Below are positions 61,438 to 64,000 of a stretch of 64,000 bases of DNA, in pieces (the stretch's first letter is position 1; the number at the start of each line of letters is the position of its first letter). Source of the DNA: Mesorhizobium sp. Pch-S. Its GTDB lineage: Bacteria > Pseudomonadota > Alphaproteobacteria > Rhizobiales > Rhizobiaceae. A program made the translations under genes and the position numbers. Location of the stretch: NCBI RefSeq assembly GCF_004136315.1, contig NZ_CP029562.1, forward strand, positions 1,302,001-1,366,000, given 5' to 3'. The notes beneath the pieces were generated by a model. It saw only the letters and a program-made list of their open reading frames with translations. It was not told the DNA's origin and made no database searches.

Positions 61438-62301
61438 TCAGCAGCCTGCGGCCGCGACAATCCGCTCGACCGCTTCCCGCAGCGAAACCGTACCGCGGCG
61501 ATGGTCGTTGCCGTGCTCGCGGGCGAACAGGCCGCGGGCGATGCCTTCATACATGCCGAGCAGTGCGCTCGCGACGTCATCCGGCACGCCTTCCCCGGCA
61601 AGCAGCGCGGCGCGGTGTTGCGGCGGCACGAACACCGGCGTCACCGGACGGCCGAGGACCTCGGCGAAAGCCTCGGCGACATCGCCGGCGCTCCAGTCCT
61701 GCGGGCCGCCAAGCTCAACGATGCCTGTCCGGGCCTCGCACAACAGGCTTGCCGCGACGCGCCCGACATCGAGCGTGCTCACCATCGGAATCTTCAAGGA
61801 AGGTTCGATGAAGGTTGGCAGAACATTCTCAGAAAGGACGGCTTGCGCGACCTCGCCCCACGTCTCGACGAAATAACCCGAACGCAGGAAGACGATCGCC
61901 GGGACCGTATCCTTGAGCAAAGCCTCGAACCGGTTGAGGGTGGTTATCACTCCTGTGCCGGTTGCATGCTGCGCGCCGATGGACGACAGCACGACGGCCC
62001 TGGGCAGGCGCGCCTGCCGCACCGCCTCGGCCAGCGCAGCGCCAAGTTCGTCGGTCTGCAGGTAGGGGTCGCCATTCGCCGGTGGCGGATTGAGCAGGAA
62101 CGCCGCCGATGCGCCCTCCAGCGCCGTCGCCATCGCTTCTGCATCCTCCATGCCGGCAAGCGCTGCTTCGGCACCAAGGGCTCTCCATCGGCCTGCCTGT
62201 TCGCTGCGGCGCAGCACGACACGCACGGCCTCGCCCCGTTCGATGAGGGCATGCGCAACCGCGCCACCGGCACGACCGCTTGCTCCGAGAACGACATACA
62301 T
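61438..62301 (-). CDS. NmrA-like NAD(P)H-binding protein
   Basis: The ATG at 62301, directly preceded by AAGGAGGTAGTC, gives a 287-residue atypical SDR. The glycine loop is VVLGASGRAGGAVAHALI, VVLRRSEQAGRW selects NADP-like binding, FLLNPPPANGDPYLQTDELG and VVLSSIGAQHATGTG follow, and FLRSGYFVETW is the usual late motif. Such proteins are NADPH sensors or quinone reductases (NmrA/QorB-like). It is divergent from the LysR gene, which probably regulates it. Confidence 0.88.
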   Translation of the reverse strand: MYVVLGASGRAGGAVAHALIERGEAVRVVLRRSEQAGRWRALGAEAALAGMEDAEAMATALEGASAAFLLNPPPANGDPYLQTDELGAALAEAVRQARLPRAVVLSSIGAQHATGTGVITTLNRFEALLKDTVPAIVFLRSGYFVETWGEVAQAVLSENVLPTFIEPSLKIPMVSTLDVGRVAASLLCEARTGIVELGGPQDWSAGDVAEAFAEVLGRPVTPVFVPPQHRAALLAGEGVPDDVASALLGMYEGIARGLFAREHGNDHRRGTVSLREAVERIVAAAGC

Positions 62302-62367
62302 GACTACCTCCTTCGCCAGACCGGCAGGACAGGCCTGCTTGATGGGAGAAAGGTAGGCGGAGCAATT

Positions 62368-62386
62368 CCATGCGTCCAATGCATGG
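62368..62386. promoter_or_regulatory. LysR-type operator between the NmrA-like and LysR genes
   Basis: CCATGC-GTCCAAT-GCATGG, perfect 6-bp arms, includes a T-N11-A pattern (62371-62383). It lies between the divergent starts at 62301 and 62401, immediately before the regulator gene, as expected for autoregulation plus activation of the neighbour. Confidence 0.6.
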
Positions 62387-62400
62387 TATATATGCCTAGC

Positions 62401-63321
62401 ATGCGGAAAGTGAATTTACGTCGGATCGATCTCAATCTCCTGGTGGCGCTGCAGGCGCTGCTGGAGGAAAGGAACGTGACGCGGGCGGCCCAGCGGCTTG
62501 GCATGAGCCAGCCGGCGGCGAGCCGTGCGCTGGGACGGCTGCGCGCGCTGTTTTCGGACGCACTGCTGGTCGACGCTCCGGGCGGCTACATCCTGTCCGC
62601 CCGTGCCAACGAGATCCGTCCTCACCTGCAGAGAATACTGGCGGGCGTCGGCGACATGCTGGAAGCCAATGCCTTCGATCCGGCAACCGCCACCGGCCAC
62701 ATCCGGCTGCTGATGCCAGACCTCCAGGCCGCGGTGCTGGCACCGCATCTGCTGGCCCGCCTCGCCCGCGAAGCACCGCTGCTCGACCTCGACATCGCGG
62801 CGCCCGGCGCGAACGGGTTCGAAATGCTTGAACATGGCGGAGCCGAGGCGATGGTGGCGTTGATCGACGACGCGCCGGCCGGTATCCAGCGGCGGCGGCT
62901 CTATGACGAAGAACTGGTGACGCTGATGCGGGCACAGCATCCCGCGCTTGCCCGCAAGCTCACGCTGGAACGCTTCCTGGCGCTGGAGCATATCGTGGTG
63001 AGCGTCACCGGCGTGGGCGCAGCCCCTGTCGACGAGGCGCTGGCACGACTGGGGCAGACGCGGCGGGTGAAACTGCGCGTGCCCAACTTCTTCGCAGCGG
63101 TGGAGATCGCTGCGCGTTCCGACCTCGTCATGACCCTGCCGGCGAGCCTGGCGCGCGCCGCCGCCACCATGGAACGCTTCGTCTCGCTGGCGCCACCGCT
63201 CGATCTCGGGACCTTCACGATGAGCCTCGCCTGGCACGCGCGCCAGCAGGATGCACCGCGGCACATCTGGCTGCGGCGCGCTATCGTCGCGGCAGCGACG
63301 GATATGTCGTCGCGCCGCTGA
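62401..63321 (+). CDS. LysR-family transcriptional regulator (NodD/LinR-like class)
   Basis: A regulator of 306 residues from the ATG at 62401 (MRKVNLRRIDLNLLVALQALLEERNVTRAAQRLGMSQPAASRALGRLRALFSDALLV), or slightly longer from ATGs at 62392 or 62383. The LRRIDLNLLVALQALLEERNVTRAA opening is that of the NodD/NahR/LinR branch, which often senses aromatic compounds. The effector domain spans about 95-300. It is divergent from the NmrA-like gene and shares an operator with it. Confidence 0.9.
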   Translation: MRKVNLRRIDLNLLVALQALLEERNVTRAAQRLGMSQPAASRALGRLRALFSDALLVDAPGGYILSARANEIRPHLQRILAGVGDMLEANAFDPATATGHIRLLMPDLQAAVLAPHLLARLAREAPLLDLDIAAPGANGFEMLEHGGAEAMVALIDDAPAGIQRRRLYDEELVTLMRAQHPALARKLTLERFLALEHIVVSVTGVGAAPVDEALARLGQTRRVKLRVPNFFAAVEIAARSDLVMTLPASLARAAATMERFVSLAPPLDLGTFTMSLAWHARQQDAPRHIWLRRAIVAAATDMSSRR

Positions 63322-63331
63322 GCCGGTCCGG

Positions 63332-64000
63332 TCAGGCCGGCTGGAGTGACAAGGCCGCGCGGTTGTAGCTGCGCACGACGTTGCGGACCGCCTCGACCAT
63401 CAGGGCGTGCGGCGTCGCCTCGACCTTGCCGGCGGCAACCGCCGGGTAGAGCGTCGCCAGGTTCTGGCTGATCAGCGTCTCCGGGATGGCGCGGCCTTCG
63501 AGGCGCTTGAGCAAGGCGTCGACAGCGGCCGAAGCCTGCGGATGCGGCCAGTAGTAGCGGATGCGGTCGCTGTAGGAGAAATGGCGCTGCAGGCGCAGGT
63601 CGTCGGCGTCGCCATGATAATATTTCTCCCAGTTCTTCGGCTCGGCCAAAAGCAGCTTTTCCATCTTGCCGCGCAGTGTCTCCTCTTCCGGCAGGCGGTC
63701 AAGGAAAGCAGCGATCTGGTCGAGGCCGAACAGCGCTTCGCGCAGCGCGAAGGTGAGGCCGGGGCCGACCTTGAGGATGGCGAAGCCGTCATGGACCAGA
63801 GCCGCCAGCGCCTGCTGCGGCTGGTAGTCGGTCGAATGCGCCTCGAAGACGAATTGCGGCATCTGCCTGAGCACGCCGCTCAGCGCCGTCGCCTTGGCAC
63901 TGTCATAGACGACGACATTCTCGTTGCCGAATTCCACACCCGGCTGCACCACCACACCGATGGCGCGGGCGAAGGCGTCCTCAAGGCCGAGTGCCGCGAA
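63332..64000 (-). CDS. kbaZ: D-tagatose-1,6-bisphosphate aldolase subunit KbaZ/GatZ, C-terminal part (runs off the window)
   Basis: The minus frame is open to the window edge for 222 residues (FAALGLEDAFARAIGVVVQPGVEFGNENVVVYD...). The blocks QPGVEFGNENVVVYDSAKA, FEAHSTDYQPQQALAALVHDGFAILKVGPGLTFALREALF and FSYSDRIRYYWPHPQ are diagnostic of the KbaZ/GatZ subunit, which stabilises or activates the class II aldolase GatY/KbaY in galactitol or N-acetylgalactosamine catabolism. In rhizobia it often sits in sugar-alcohol operons. The N-terminus and neighbours are outside the window. Confidence 0.88.
   Translation of the reverse strand, partial: FAALGLEDAFARAIGVVVQPGVEFGNENVVVYDSAKATALSGVLRQMPQFVFEAHSTDYQPQQALAALVHDGFAILKVGPGLTFALREALFGLDQIAAFLDRLPEEETLRGKMEKLLLAEPKNWEKYYHGDADDLRLQRHFSYSDRIRYYWPHPQASAAVDALLKRLEGRAIPETLISQNLATLYPAVAAGKVEATPHALMVEAVRNVVRSYNRAALSLQPA

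Noticed and set aside
1..64000. tRNA, rRNA, CRISPR array, insertion sequence, integrase or attachment site
   Set aside because: Read through both strands for their hallmarks; none was recognised, so mobility of the accessory blocks is inferred only from composition and scars.

Overview
The window is a high-GC alphaproteobacterial segment, most likely from the order Hyphomicrobiales (a Mesorhizobium/Aminobacter-like rhizobium). The grounds are the codon bias (long antisense shadow ORFs), the gene families present (PodJ-like polarity protein, TIGR02186/TauE pair, many LysR regulators, many ABC importers) and dispersed palindromes of rhizobial type. Species cannot be fixed from sequence reading alone. 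No tRNA, rRNA, CRISPR array, transposase or replication origin was seen.

Layout. 1-2.9 kb: the 5' part of an acyl-CoA dehydrogenase gene and a MerR regulator share an operator-like motif but are separated by an A+T-richer HipA-kinase/DUF3037 pair. 3.2-6.9 kb: a PodJ-like polar organizer. 7.2-15.5 kb: isoaspartyl peptidase, dipeptide-type binding protein, MarR regulator, creatininase-family amidohydrolase and two permeases with a fused double ATPase, which look like an uptake and hydrolysis module for an amide or peptide. 15.7-25.6 kb: a probable sulfur/redox locus with TauE/SafE exporter, TIGR02186 protein, stand-alone DUF971, AprA-like flavoprotein, AprB-like 2x[4Fe-4S] ferredoxin and HEAT-repeat protein. 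It is followed by a Crp/Fnr regulator and a sulfonate-type ABC importer whose binding protein carries a NosL-like C-terminal domain. This is my best candidate for an undescribed system.

25.7-35.1 kb: an organosulfur-type scavenging cluster with a polar amino-acid-type ABC transporter, LysR, SsuE/MsuE-like FMN reductase, a second flavin reductase and three LLM-class flavin monooxygenases. 35.1-47.4 kb: LysR-controlled detoxification genes. These include tandem Cys-nucleophile hydrolases, an extradiol-type ring-cleaving dioxygenase behind three palindromic operators, a frameshifted FMN reductase, and a dioxygenase-esterase fusion resembling MhqO+MhqD of quinone resistance. A GAD-like (T6SS-immunity-type) gene and a membrane-protein gene sit inside this block next to a scar copy of the esterase 3' end.

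47.4-53.3 kb: small accessory genes (Gly/Asn-rich secreted protein, FAD monooxygenase, DKNYY protein, hypotheticals, an alpha/beta hydrolase) and an A+T-rich patch with a broken small gene. 53.5-61.3 kb: a 2591-residue autotransporter with six near-identical tandem repeats of about 585 bp, followed by strong hairpins. 61.4-64 kb: NmrA-like protein, LysR regulator and the 3' part of a tagatose-bisphosphate aldolase subunit gene (KbaZ/GatZ).

Five copies of one palindromic intergenic element (four complete, about 180-200 bp, and one half) lie at gene ends. Its inner stems differ in sequence but keep pairing.
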